Shown: positions 1-6,862, counted from the stretch's first letter. The stretch: DNA of 11,058 nucleotides from Proteobacteria bacterium UBA6920 (GCA_002448875.1 DKAS01000050.1:1-11058), one strand, 5' to 3'. Made by a program: numbers and translations. The notes: generated from the sequence alone by a model not told the origin.

Positions 1-513
1 GGCAAGGAGGCAGAAGCCTATATGAAACGTGGTGATTTGGTGCCGGATGCCCTGATCATGGGTATCATGGAAAGCCGCTTACAAGAACCGGATTGTAAGA
101 ACGGTTTTCTCCTCGACGGATTCCCGCGTACCATTCCGCAGGCGGAAGCCCTGAAAGCCCTGCTGGCCAAGCTGAAGATCACGCTGGACACGGTCGCCAA
201 TCTGGACGTGGCCCGGGACGTGATTCTGGACCGCCTGACCACCCGCCGCACCTGCTCCAATACGGCCTGCCAGGCCATCTACAACGTCAAGAGCAACCCG
301 CCGAAGAAGGCCGGGGTGTGCGACAAGTGCGGCAGCCCGGTGGTGCAGCGCGACGACGAAACCGAGGAAGCCATCAGCAAGCGCCTGGCGACTTACAACG
401 AAAAAACCGCGCCCCTGATCGGTTTCTACGAGAAGGAAGGCCTGTTGCTGCACATCAACGCCACGTCCAGCGATGATGTGGTCAGCGCCATTCAGAAGAA
501 GATCGGCGGTTAA
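1..513 (+). CDS. adk: Adenylate kinase, C-terminal ~170 residues (5' end cut by window edge)
   Basis: Adenylate kinase catalyses ATP + AMP = 2 ADP in the cytoplasm. The reading frame is open from base 1 (G-K-E-A-E), so the ATG at 22 is internal. Compared with E. coli Adk about 45 N-terminal residues are missing, including the P-loop. Visible family marks are the AMP-binding segment around GDLVPD, the conserved DGFPRT motif, and a LID domain with four cysteines (CSNTAC, 16 residues, then CDKC) followed by QRDDE. Four cysteines indicate a structural zinc LID. The first pair is spaced C-x4-C rather than the usual C-x2-C. The C-terminus (RLATYNEKTAPLIGFYEKEG) is typical and ends at a normal TAA. 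A strong terminator about 100 bases downstream closes the transcript. The next gene runs on the opposite strand, so adk is last in its unit. Family identity is secure. Confidence 0.96.
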   Translation, partial: GKEAEAYMKRGDLVPDALIMGIMESRLQEPDCKNGFLLDGFPRTIPQAEALKALLAKLKITLDTVANLDVARDVILDRLTTRRTCSNTACQAIYNVKSNPPKKAGVCDKCGSPVVQRDDETEEAISKRLATYNEKTAPLIGFYEKEGLLLHINATSSDDVVSAIQKKIGG

Positions 514-556
514 TACTCAGACCGACGTCAAGAAAGCTGCGTCTTTGCGTCGCCTA

Positions 557-579
557 CCCGCCCCCTGCCAGGGGGCGGG
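557..579. repeat. GC-rich perfect hairpin downstream of adk
   Basis: A perfect 10-bp inverted repeat (CCCGCCCCCT / AGGGGGCGGG) with a 3-base loop lies between the adk stop and the intrinsic terminator. No T-tract follows, so it is not itself a classic terminator. It could protect the 3' end of the adk mRNA or be a REP-like element. The structure is seen directly; the role is inferred. Confidence 0.5.
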
Positions 580-610
580 ACAGGATGAATAAGCGCGGCA
601 GGTTCTGAAC

Positions 611-656
611 AACGCGGTTACGGCGCGGATACAGCGCCGTAACCGCGTTTTTTATT
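611..656 (+). terminator. Intrinsic terminator after adk
   Basis: A perfect 16-bp stem (611-626 paired with 634-649) encloses a 7-base loop and runs into six T residues (648-653), followed by ATT. This is a textbook rho-independent terminator for the plus-strand adk transcript. It lies 6 bases past the minus-strand sulfatase stop codon, so the same stem may also stop that convergent transcript. The minus-strand side has no T-tract, so it would work less well in that direction. Confidence 0.93.
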
Positions 657-662
657 GGCGGA

Positions 663-3600
663 TCACTGCAAGGTGGCCGCTTGCAGGGTAATATTGCCCC
701 CGGTCTGGGGTTGCTCCATCACGTACTCGACCACCAGTTGATTACTGGCCGAGCCCGCCTGGTACTGGATCAGCACGGTGTTGTCCAGGGCGGTGGTCCC
801 GCTGGCCTGGGTAAAGGAGTAACGCGGCGGCGCGCTGTTGTCGCTCAGGCGGATGGTCATCTTGCCGCGGGCCTGGTAGGCGCCCACATAGAGCCTCAGG
901 TTGCGCACCGTGGTATCGGCCGGCGCGGTGATGCGGAAGCCGTTGCCGGTGGACTGCACATACAGGCCCGTGGCCTTGTTGCTGGAGCTGGCGGTGGGGC
1001 TGCCATTGCTCCAGCTGTAGGCGCTGCGGTTGGCGGTGGCAGCGCTCCACGCCGCCGGCGTTTCACCGCCGATGACCTGCATCTGCAGCGCACTGCCGCC
1101 GCTCTTGCGGTCCACGGACGCGGCGCCGTTGAGCCCCCAGTGCATCCAGTCGACGCTGCCCTCGGCGGTGAGGTCGAAATTCGGCAACAAATTGGAGGCG
1201 GTCAGCAGGTGGCTGGTCACCGAGGAGATCAGGCCATTGATCTGGGTGGTGGCGCTGCCCAAAGCCTTGGTGGATGAGCGCACGCCGCTGTTGAAGCTGG
1301 TGGCACTGGCAATCATGTTGTTGACCTGGGTGGCGTTGCTGGCCTTCACATCGGTCAATTCCTGGGGATCGGTATTGAGGTCGTACAGCGCCTTGGCGGT
1401 GATGGCCAGGGTGGTGGTGTTGACCGTGACATGGAGCTTCCAATTGCCGTCGCGTATGGCCTGCAGCTTCACCGTCTGGTCGGCAATATTGGGTTTGCTC
1501 TCGTTGTAATGATAGATGACCGAGTGCGGCGTTACGGCGCCGGCCTGGTTGGCCATCTGCGGCCACAGGTTCTTGCCGTCGAAGATCATACCATTGGGCA
1601 GCGGCGCCTTGAGCATGCCGGCCAGGGTGGTGTAGATATCGAAATGCGCGGCGAGCTCGCCGCGCTTGACGTTGGTGGGGATGTGTCCCGGCCAGCGCAT
1701 CAGGGTGGGTACGCGCACCCCGCCTTCATACACCGTGGTCTTGCCATTGAGCGTGTTCCAGGGATTGGTATCGCCGCCGTCGACGCCGTAATCCAGCCAC
1801 GGGCCGTTGTCGGAGGTGAAGATCACCAGAGTACGCTCGTCCAGGCCAAGCTGTTTCAGGTGATTGAAAATCTCGCCCATGCCCGCGTCCAGCTCCTCGA
1901 CCACCTCGCGGTACCGGTCTTCCACCACGCTGCCATCGGCGGCGGTGACGGTTCGGCGATTGCTGTAAGCGGCGCCCGGAAACACCGGCACATGGGGCTC
2001 CGGCGGCGCCAGGTAGAGGAAGAACGGCTTGCTCTGGTTGGCGGTGATGAAATCCTTGCCCCGCTGCACGAAACGCTGCAGGAAGGTGGACTGGTCGGGA
2101 TTGATGTCGACCACGGTGTCGCCTTCGTACAGGGGCAGGTCGGGGAAGAACGCGGGTTGCCAGCAGGGATTGACCACGCTCCAGCCCGTGCTCAATGCCC
2201 GGGTGTTGGCGTCGGTCCAGCGTTGATCCTTGTTGACACCCTGGCAGATGCCGGGGTGGAAGGGCCAGATATCACCGGAGTAGGGCAGACCGTAAAACTG
2301 GTCGAAGCCGTGTTTCGAGGGCAGGAACTCCGGGTGATCCCCCAGGTGCCATTTGCCAACGATGCCGGTGGTATAACCCTGCTGCTTCATGAACTCGGGC
2401 AGGGTGATGACTGCGGAATTGATGCCGTTGACGTAGTTGGGCAGCGGCACATAGTTGATCTGGTTGCGCGCCGGGTAACTGCCGGTCATCAGCATCGCCC
2501 GGTCAGGACCGCAGGAGGGGGTGGCGTAGAAATCATTGAACTGCACGCCGTCCTGCGCCATGCCATCCAGGCTGGGGGTGGAAATGGTTTTGGAACCGTA
2601 AGCCCCCACATCGCCGTAGCCCAGGTCATCGGCCAGCACCAGGATCACATTCATTTTTTCCGTCACCAGGTTGAGGCTGACGCTGCCGGTGGCGCTGGCG
2701 CCCTGGGGGTCGCTGACGGTGTAGCTGAAAGTTTCATTGCCGACGAAGGCGCCCACATCACCATTGACGATGGCCGGCGGGGTATAGTCGACGCCACCGC
2801 CGCCGGTGGCGATGCTGACTTTGCCTTTGATCGTGCCAGGGTTGATGGCGGTGACCTTCAGGGCGCCACCCTCGGCATCGCTGTCGTTGCCCAGGACAGC
2901 GATGAATTTCTTGATCAGCAGATTGCCCACATCAGCGGTGTCATTGCCCGCCAGCGGCGGGTCGTTGATCGGGTTGACCTGCAGGCTGACCTGAGCCGTG
3001 TTGGACAGCGCGCCATCGGCGTCCGCCACCCGATAGGTGAATCCTGCCTGCAGGGTTTCGCTGCCGTCGTGGGTAAAGCGAATGCTGTTGCTGGCCTGCT
3101 CGTAAAACGCATGGCCGTTCTGCTCGCTGCTGATTTGCACATCGGCGGCGCGCAGGCTGCTTTCCGCATCGCTGTCGTTGCCCAGAACATCGACGGTTAC
3201 GGTCTTGCCCTCGTCGACGCTGCCGCCGTCATTGCCGGCCTGTGGCGCATCATTGACCGGGGTGATGGTGAGGTTGGCCACGGCGGTGGCCGAGGCGCCG
3301 GCGGTGTCGCTGGCGCGGTAGGTGAACTGGTCCTGGTGGTGCTCACTGCCATCGTGCTGGTAGGTAAACGAGCCGTCGTCGTGCAAGGTGAAACTGGCGG
3401 CGTACTGGGGCGGCGTGACGATTTGCGCGTGCAGCGGGGTGTCACCTATGCCCTGGTCGTTATGCAGCACACCGGTCGTGGTGGAAGCCTCCAGGGTGCC
3501 ACCTTCCAACAGGTTACTGTAAAAATCGTCGCGGGACACCACGGGCGTGGCCACCAGGGAAATAGTGACTTGCGCGCTGCGGGAAACGGCGACGCCGTTG

Positions 3601-3941
3601 TCCACGTCAAACTCGAAACTGTCATCGCCGCTGGCATCGGCCCGGGAGAGATAGACGAATTTTCCACTGGCTGGCGCCTCCAGTGTCAGCGTGCCCTGGG
3701 TCGGTTGTCGGGTAATACGAAAGCTCAACGCCCGGCCGGCACTGTCCGTGGCCTTCAGGGTGCCGTTCATGGGCTGATTGACCAGAGCGAGAAAACCGAG
3801 ATCCTCAACCGCGGCGGCGTTCGTATCCGGTCGTTGGGAAGGGCCGCCACCGGAACCTGAGTTGCCGCCGCAAGCGCTCACCAGCAGGGTGAAAACAAGG
3901 GGAAGAAATAAAACGCTACTGCGACGTCGTCCTGCATCCAT
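663..3941 (-). CDS. Lipoprotein type I sulfatase with N-terminal Ig/cadherin-like repeats and C-terminal beta-sandwich
   Basis: A 1092-residue cell-envelope sulfatase that should hydrolyse sulfate esters; its substrate is unknown. I chose the ATG at 3941 because it gives a clean lipoprotein signal (MDAGRRR, hydrophobic core, LVSA-Cys24). An upstream in-frame ATG at 3998 and GTGs just before would place 4 to 19 extra residues ahead of it. A Gly/Ser linker is followed by four Ig/cadherin-like repeats (about 45-130, 133-228, 229-325, 326-426), two of them sharing the LGNDSDAE motif and NDAP/NDPP junctions. The catalytic domain starts near 429. It has metal ligands D438/D439 (LADDLGYGD), C477 in C-G-P-D-R followed by TG (the formylglycine signature CxPxR), GKWHLG (530), H650 and SDNG (710-713). 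From about 915 to the end a galactose-binding-like beta-sandwich follows (DWMHWG; NGFRITAPADTT). Activity requires a formylglycine-generating enzyme. It is a single-gene unit as far as can be seen. The repeats and terminal domain probably serve surface display or glycan binding. Confidence 0.93.
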   Translation of the reverse strand: MDAGRRRSSVLFLPLVFTLLVSACGGNSGSGGGPSQRPDTNAAAVEDLGFLALVNQPMNGTLKATDSAGRALSFRITRQPTQGTLTLEAPASGKFVYLSRADASGDDSFEFDVDNGVAVSRSAQVTISLVATPVVSRDDFYSNLLEGGTLEASTTTGVLHNDQGIGDTPLHAQIVTPPQYAASFTLHDDGSFTYQHDGSEHHQDQFTYRASDTAGASATAVANLTITPVNDAPQAGNDGGSVDEGKTVTVDVLGNDSDAESSLRAADVQISSEQNGHAFYEQASNSIRFTHDGSETLQAGFTYRVADADGALSNTAQVSLQVNPINDPPLAGNDTADVGNLLIKKFIAVLGNDSDAEGGALKVTAINPGTIKGKVSIATGGGGVDYTPPAIVNGDVGAFVGNETFSYTVSDPQGASATGSVSLNLVTEKMNVILVLADDLGYGDVGAYGSKTISTPSLDGMAQDGVQFNDFYATPSCGPDRAMLMTGSYPARNQINYVPLPNYVNGINSAVITLPEFMKQQGYTTGIVGKWHLGDHPEFLPSKHGFDQFYGLPYSGDIWPFHPGICQGVNKDQRWTDANTRALSTGWSVVNPCWQPAFFPDLPLYEGDTVVDINPDQSTFLQRFVQRGKDFITANQSKPFFLYLAPPEPHVPVFPGAAYSNRRTVTAADGSVVEDRYREVVEELDAGMGEIFNHLKQLGLDERTLVIFTSDNGPWLDYGVDGGDTNPWNTLNGKTTVYEGGVRVPTLMRWPGHIPTNVKRGELAAHFDIYTTLAGMLKAPLPNGMIFDGKNLWPQMANQAGAVTPHSVIYHYNESKPNIADQTVKLQAIRDGNWKLHVTVNTTTLAITAKALYDLNTDPQELTDVKASNATQVNNMIASATSFNSGVRSSTKALGSATTQINGLISSVTSHLLTASNLLPNFDLTAEGSVDWMHWGLNGAASVDRKSGGSALQMQVIGGETPAAWSAATANRSAYSWSNGSPTASSSNKATGLYVQSTGNGFRITAPADTTVRNLRLYVGAYQARGKMTIRLSDNSAPPRYSFTQASGTTALDNTVLIQYQAGSASNQLVVEYVMEQPQTGGNITLQAATLQ

Positions 3942-4071
3942 ATCCAGCGCTACCACCGATGATTCATAAAGAATTGTGTAAGAGACATGGACAGCCATCC
4001 GGGCGGTTCCATGGCACGCCCTAAGGCGGACGCCGTATGATAACCGAATAGGCCACGATCAACACGGTGAA

Positions 4072-4092
4072 ATTTACCACGTCGGGGTAAAT
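4072..4092. promoter_or_regulatory. Dyad in the region upstream of the sulfatase (possible operator)
   Basis: A perfect 7-bp inverted repeat (ATTTACC / GGTAAAT) with a 7-base spacer sits 130 bases before the sulfatase start. It is beside an AT-rich patch (4099-4117) that is unusual in this GC-rich window and itself contains AATAAT/ATTATT. The roughly 300-base gap 3942-4245 holds no convincing gene. No clear -35/-10 pair was found, so promoter and operator roles are only inferred from position. Confidence 0.3.
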
Positions 4093-4245
4093 ACACCACA
4101 ATAATAAAAATTATTAATGACGGGCCTGACTAGCAGGATATTTTACATAATCAGAAGGCGGACCGGTCTGCCAGGCGGAAAGTGTTAAGGGGCCGGTTTG
4201 ATATTCGAAAATGGCAAATGCCGGCGAAACGGGCGGGTGCCAGGA

Positions 4246-4279
4246 GCCGGGTCAGCGGAGGAAGCCCCGCCGACCCGGC
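4246..4279 (-). terminator. Stem-loop after the hemerythrin-like gene (possible terminator)
   Basis: A 13-bp stem (4246-4258 with 4267-4279; one G-U wobble in the minus-strand RNA) lies about 20 bases beyond the stop codon of the minus-strand hemerythrin-like gene. A competing palindrome (CCGGCAC / GTGCCGG, 4276-4290) overlaps its proximal arm. No U-tract follows, so this may be a weak or rho-assisted end or a 3' stabiliser. The structure is certain, the function moderately likely. Confidence 0.45.
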
Positions 4280-4297
4280 ACCGTGCCGGTAGGTATA

Positions 4298-4939
4298 TCA
4301 GCCGCCGGTGACCAGGCGCCGCACTTTCGCCGTAAACGGCGCGGGCTTTGCGGGGGCTGACCAGTCGTGCCAGGGAATTTCCAGTTCGTCCTGCGCCTGC
4401 CGGTCCAGCATCAGCAAGGCGGGCGAGGTCTGGTAGATTTCATAGAGGTTTTCTTCCTCCGTTTTGATGCGTTTTACCAGTACCTCGCCGATTTGCTGGA
4501 ATTCCGCCATGAAACGCCCGACGTTGTCCGACTGCAGATCGACGTTTTTCCAGTTGTTGTAGAACGAGCGCACGACCTTGCCGATGAGGTTCATCTCCTT
4601 GCGAAACTCGATGATCAAGTCATGGGTGGTGGAGTCGTTTTTGAAACTGTAGTCAAGGAAGACGTAGAGCTTGGTGTATTCCAGCAGCACATGGGCGTTG
4701 AACTCGTGGAGGAATTCCTGCATGGTGTTTTTGACCTTCAGGTATTGCTGGCTCTGCACCTGCGCGGTGATCGCCAGAAACAGGTTCACCAGTTTCTGGT
4801 GTTCCCCCTTCAATCTTGTGATCAGCGCCGGATCAAAGGCAATCTGAGTTCCGGGTGCATACAGCATTGACGCGCTGTCCTTGGCTGAAAAACCGGTCCA
4901 TCCAAACATCCTGGCAAACGAAAGCAAGTTACCGAACAT
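4298..4939 (-). CDS. Hemerythrin-like four-helix protein
   Basis: A 213-residue, probably cytoplasmic protein with no signal peptide. The ATG at 4939 is chosen because GGGAGA lies 7 bases before it; an in-frame GTG at 4963 would add eight residues but has no such site. After about 35 residues, four amphipathic helices can be drawn at about 35-62, 67-97, 104-130 and 139-170. Helix 1 carries RLKGEHQKL (E46, H47), helix 2 HEFNAHVLLEY (H78, H83, E87), helix 3 H106/D107, and helix 4 KTEEENLYEIY (E161-E163). This His/Glu spacing resembles hemerythrin (HHE cation-binding) domains. The helix-4 segment EFQQIGEVLVKR also recalls the Rsd/AlgQ anti-sigma-70 family. Possible roles are di-iron oxygen or nitric-oxide sensing, or sigma-factor regulation; the sequence does not decide. 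The region 4964-5083 upstream holds nothing recognisable. Confidence 0.75.
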   Translation of the reverse strand: MFGNLLSFARMFGWTGFSAKDSASMLYAPGTQIAFDPALITRLKGEHQKLVNLFLAITAQVQSQQYLKVKNTMQEFLHEFNAHVLLEYTKLYVFLDYSFKNDSTTHDLIIEFRKEMNLIGKVVRSFYNNWKNVDLQSDNVGRFMAEFQQIGEVLVKRIKTEEENLYEIYQTSPALLMLDRQAQDELEIPWHDWSAPAKPAPFTAKVRRLVTGG

Positions 4940-4946
4940 TAGGAAG

Positions 4947-4952
4947 TCTCCC
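4947..4952 (-). promoter_or_regulatory. Shine-Dalgarno site fixing the hemerythrin-like gene start
   Basis: On the minus strand GGGAGA sits 7 bases before the ATG at 4939. It lies inside the reading frame that would open at the upstream GTG (4963), which has no comparable site, so it favours the shorter protein. Confidence 0.7.
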
Positions 4953-5083
4953 GTTGTTGACACGCACTATTGTGGTCAAGATGGTATACGCGTTGTAACT
5001 TATATTGTGCTTAAGTAAGACATATTCAGCCGGCCTTAAGCGTCCATGACGCGGCGGCAGGAACGACAGCGGCGCGAGCCGTT

Positions 5084-5545
5084 TCAGAAGGTCAGGGAAG
5101 CACCCGCGTGGGCAAGGGAGACGACGGTGGGAAAGCCTGCCTGCAGAATACCGGGCAGCAGGTGGCGACGCTCGCCCTCACTGGCATCGATGCTGCACCC
5201 GCCGGTGGAACTGCAGGTGGAGCAGATCATGATATCTCCGCCCTGATCCATGAATTGCTCCATCAGTTCATAGAGGGCGGGAAAGCCGGCGACGCGCACG
5301 CCCTTGATGTTGCCGGTGTAGGCCCAGTGGGTACCGTCACCAACCAGAAAAAGGGCGGTGGGGTGTTCCATGGCGATGGCGGAATTGGCGGCGGAAAATG
5401 CCAGGGTGGCGCGTTTGCCGTTGTCATCGTTGCCGCTGGTCAGCATGATCAGTACGTTGCGCTGCTTGTCCACGGTGGAGGAATCAGGGGCTGGCGCGCG
5501 TTGTACGAGGGAAAACGGTCGAGAAAATCCAGTTTCATGCGGCAT
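5084..5545 (-). CDS. DsrE/DsrF-like family protein with C-x2-C-x5-C cluster
   Basis: A 153-residue soluble protein. Residues 28-107 fit the small alpha/beta DsrE/F-like fold: a first strand NVLIMLTSG, a helix rich in Ala (ATLAFSAANSAIAME), a second strand TALFLVGDG, then GFPALYELMEQFMDQGGDIMIC. Three cysteines form C108-S-T-C111-x5-C117 (CSTCSSTGGC), after which the chain ends in LLPGILQAGFPTVVSLA. DsrE-type proteins carry sulfur as persulfides or act in redox regulation, and a cysteine at the end of this strand is where sulfur-carrying members hold theirs; the exact function here is not known. The ATG at 5545 is chosen over the in-frame ATG at 5560 because GGAG lies 9 bases before it. A sigma-70 promoter lies upstream at 5615-5643. 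The gene seems to be monocistronic, between the hemerythrin-like and PhnD-like genes. Confidence 0.78.
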   Translation of the reverse strand: MPHETGFSRPFSLVQRAPAPDSSTVDKQRNVLIMLTSGNDDNGKRATLAFSAANSAIAMEHPTALFLVGDGTHWAYTGNIKGVRVAGFPALYELMEQFMDQGGDIMICSTCSSTGGCSIDASEGERRHLLPGILQAGFPTVVSLAHAGASLTF

Positions 5546-5554
5546 GAATAAACG

Positions 5555-5558
5555 CTCC
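5555..5558 (-). promoter_or_regulatory. Shine-Dalgarno site fixing the DsrE-like gene start
   Basis: GGAG on the minus strand lies 9 bases before the ATG at 5545. The alternative in-frame ATG at 5560 overlaps this site and has no ribosome-binding sequence of its own, so 5545 is preferred. Confidence 0.6.
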
Positions 5559-5614
5559 ATCGTTTATCGGTGATAACAGCAACCCGTGATGCACGCGGAT
5601 TGATCACAAGCGAA

Positions 5615-5643
5615 ATCATAGTGGAGCGACGGGACGATTTCAA
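5615..5643 (-). promoter_or_regulatory. Sigma-70 promoter for the DsrE-like gene
   Basis: On the minus strand TTGAAA (5643-5638) and TATGAT (5620-5615) are separated by exactly 17 bases, each one or two bases off consensus. Initiation near 5608 would give a leader of roughly 60 bases before the ATG at 5545. It is the best promoter match I found in the window. Its strength and use are inferred. Confidence 0.7.
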
Positions 5644-5772
5644 TATTTCGTGTATAACTTGCGACGTGCCACATTGGACTGCGCGTACGGTGCCGAGAAA
5701 AATTAACGATCGCTTAAAACAGTGTGGTGCCGGATGCAGCGAGGTGAAAGGCGCCGGTAGAACGCGCGGGGT

Positions 5773-5795
5773 TGATATAATTTTCGCTTATATCA
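5773..5795. repeat. AT-rich perfect inverted repeat in the DsrE/PhnD intergenic region
   Basis: TGATATAA and TTATATCA form a perfect 8-bp inverted repeat around a 7-base loop, extendable by a G-U and a G-C pair in RNA. It starts 33 bases past the stop codon of the minus-strand PhnD-like gene and about 150 bases before the DsrE-like promoter. It could be a weak terminator for the PhnD-like gene or a protein-binding dyad; no T-tract follows. The rest of 5546-5827 shows no gene. Confidence 0.4.
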
Positions 5796-5827
5796 GCGGC
5801 ACGCCAGCGACCTGATGGCAGACCGCC

Positions 5828-6700
5828 TCACCAGCCGAAAATCACGCCTTCCAGCAGGCGATTGAGGGTGAGATATTCGTCGCGCCGTGCGGTTACGAAA
5901 TTCTGGTCGCCGGCGAAGCGATTGGTGATTTTTTCCACCGCGCGTCGACCTTCTTCTTTGGTGAGCGATTCGATGATGCGCACCTTTTCCTCGCTGGTAA
6001 CGCGCTGGCTGACGGAGATCGCCTGATTGGGCAGCGGTTTGCTCTGGAACAGGACGCGCAGGCTTTCGCGGTCCTTGGCGGTGAGCGCATTGTAGAAGAA
6101 ATTCGAACGGAACACCGCGGCGCCGCATTTTTTCGCTTTCAGTTCCCGATAGACATCCTTGTAGCTGCCGTTGACCCCCCAGAGCTCGGGTTGCTGCACG
6201 GGATTGGGAAACTGGTCGATGACGATGAGCGCGGCCAGATTGGGCGGCGGAAAAGTACAGATGGTTTTGCCCACCAGATCGCCGATGGCGCGGATTGCGG
6301 TATTGGATTGTTCGGCGACGATGACGAATTCCAGGGCGCCGGGCAGTTTCACCAGGACGTCGTGCTTGAGATGCTCCACCCGCCAGGCGACGAAATGCGG
6401 TCCGTCGAACACGATATCGTAGACGTCGTTGCGTAGATCGCGCTGATATTCCAGCCAGCTGAATGGCCGGCGATAGGTAACTTTCTCGCCCAGCAGGCCG
6501 GAAAGATAGTCGGCAAAGGGACCGTACAGGTTTTCACCGGCTTCGGCGTTTTCCCGCGGCGGCGCCGATAAAATCAGTTCGGCCCTCGCCGGTGCAACAT
6601 ACGCCGCGGACCACAGCATGACCACCGCCAGAATCAGCCATCCCGCGGCGCGCGCGGGTGCATCGAGTGCGTTGCTGCATGCGGTGAAAGTCCCTTTCAT
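5828..6700 (-). CDS. PhnD-like periplasmic substrate-binding protein, not next to ABC transporter genes
   Basis: A 290-residue exported protein of the phosphate/phosphite/phosphonate-binding (PhnD-like, type 2 periplasmic binding) family. A long signal peptide has its hydrophobic core at about 20-37 (GWLILAVVMLWSAAYVA) and a likely cleavage after ARA (residue 40). Family-like features are the opening strand LILSAPPRE, GPFADYLSGLLGEKVTYR, the DVYDIVFDGPHFVAW segment that in relatives lines the ligand cleft, the domain hinge FVIVAEQSNTAIRAIGDLVGKTICTFPP, and AAVFRSNFFYNAL. The ATG at 6700 has GAGG 9 bases upstream. No permease or ATPase gene is beside it, so it may feed a remote transporter or act as a ligand sensor. 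The ligand cannot be inferred, and relatives without transporters often have no known ligand. A leader of about 150 bases with two hairpins precedes it. Terminal residues LEGVIFGW end normally. Confidence 0.8.
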   Translation of the reverse strand: MKGTFTACSNALDAPARAAGWLILAVVMLWSAAYVAPARAELILSAPPRENAEAGENLYGPFADYLSGLLGEKVTYRRPFSWLEYQRDLRNDVYDIVFDGPHFVAWRVEHLKHDVLVKLPGALEFVIVAEQSNTAIRAIGDLVGKTICTFPPPNLAALIVIDQFPNPVQQPELWGVNGSYKDVYRELKAKKCGAAVFRSNFFYNALTAKDRESLRVLFQSKPLPNQAISVSQRVTSEEKVRIIESLTKEEGRRAVEKITNRFAGDQNFVTARRDEYLTLNRLLEGVIFGW

Positions 6701-6782
6701 CTACTACTACCTCTTTACTGCTGTTTACCGTCGGGGTATGAATCTGCTGCGTCGACGCCCGGCCTTCGCGTCACGTGCACGA

Positions 6783-6862
6783 ACAGGCGGGCGCGCCTGT
6801 GGTGAATGGGCCGTAACTTTACCAGATCACCGGACCGGTGCGCCAATAAGAAGAATATTATA
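6783..6862 (-). promoter_or_regulatory. Possible promoter and structured leader of the PhnD-like gene
   Basis: The gap 6701-6950 holds no convincing gene. On the minus strand a perfect TATAAT (6862-6857) lies in an AT-rich patch, but no -35 stands 16 to 18 bases upstream. Downstream of it, within the presumed leader, are a 13-base palindrome CACCGGACCGGTG (6828-6840) and a perfect 7-bp hairpin (6783-6789 with 6794-6800, loop of 4). These could equally be part of the 3' end of the cytochrome operon, whose last stop is at 6951. Confidence 0.3.

Noticed and set aside
1431..3860. Plus-strand open frame of 809 codons opposite the sulfatase
   Set aside because: It lies wholly antisense to a gene with clear signal peptide, active-site motifs and domains. 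Its product is rich in Gly, Ala, Val, Arg and His with no recognisable motif, as expected of a complementary frame in GC-rich DNA.
5570..5815. Short plus-strand frame of 81 codons between DsrE-like and PhnD-like genes
   Set aside because: It has no ribosome-binding site, overlaps the DsrE promoter and an inverted repeat, and its product resembles no family.
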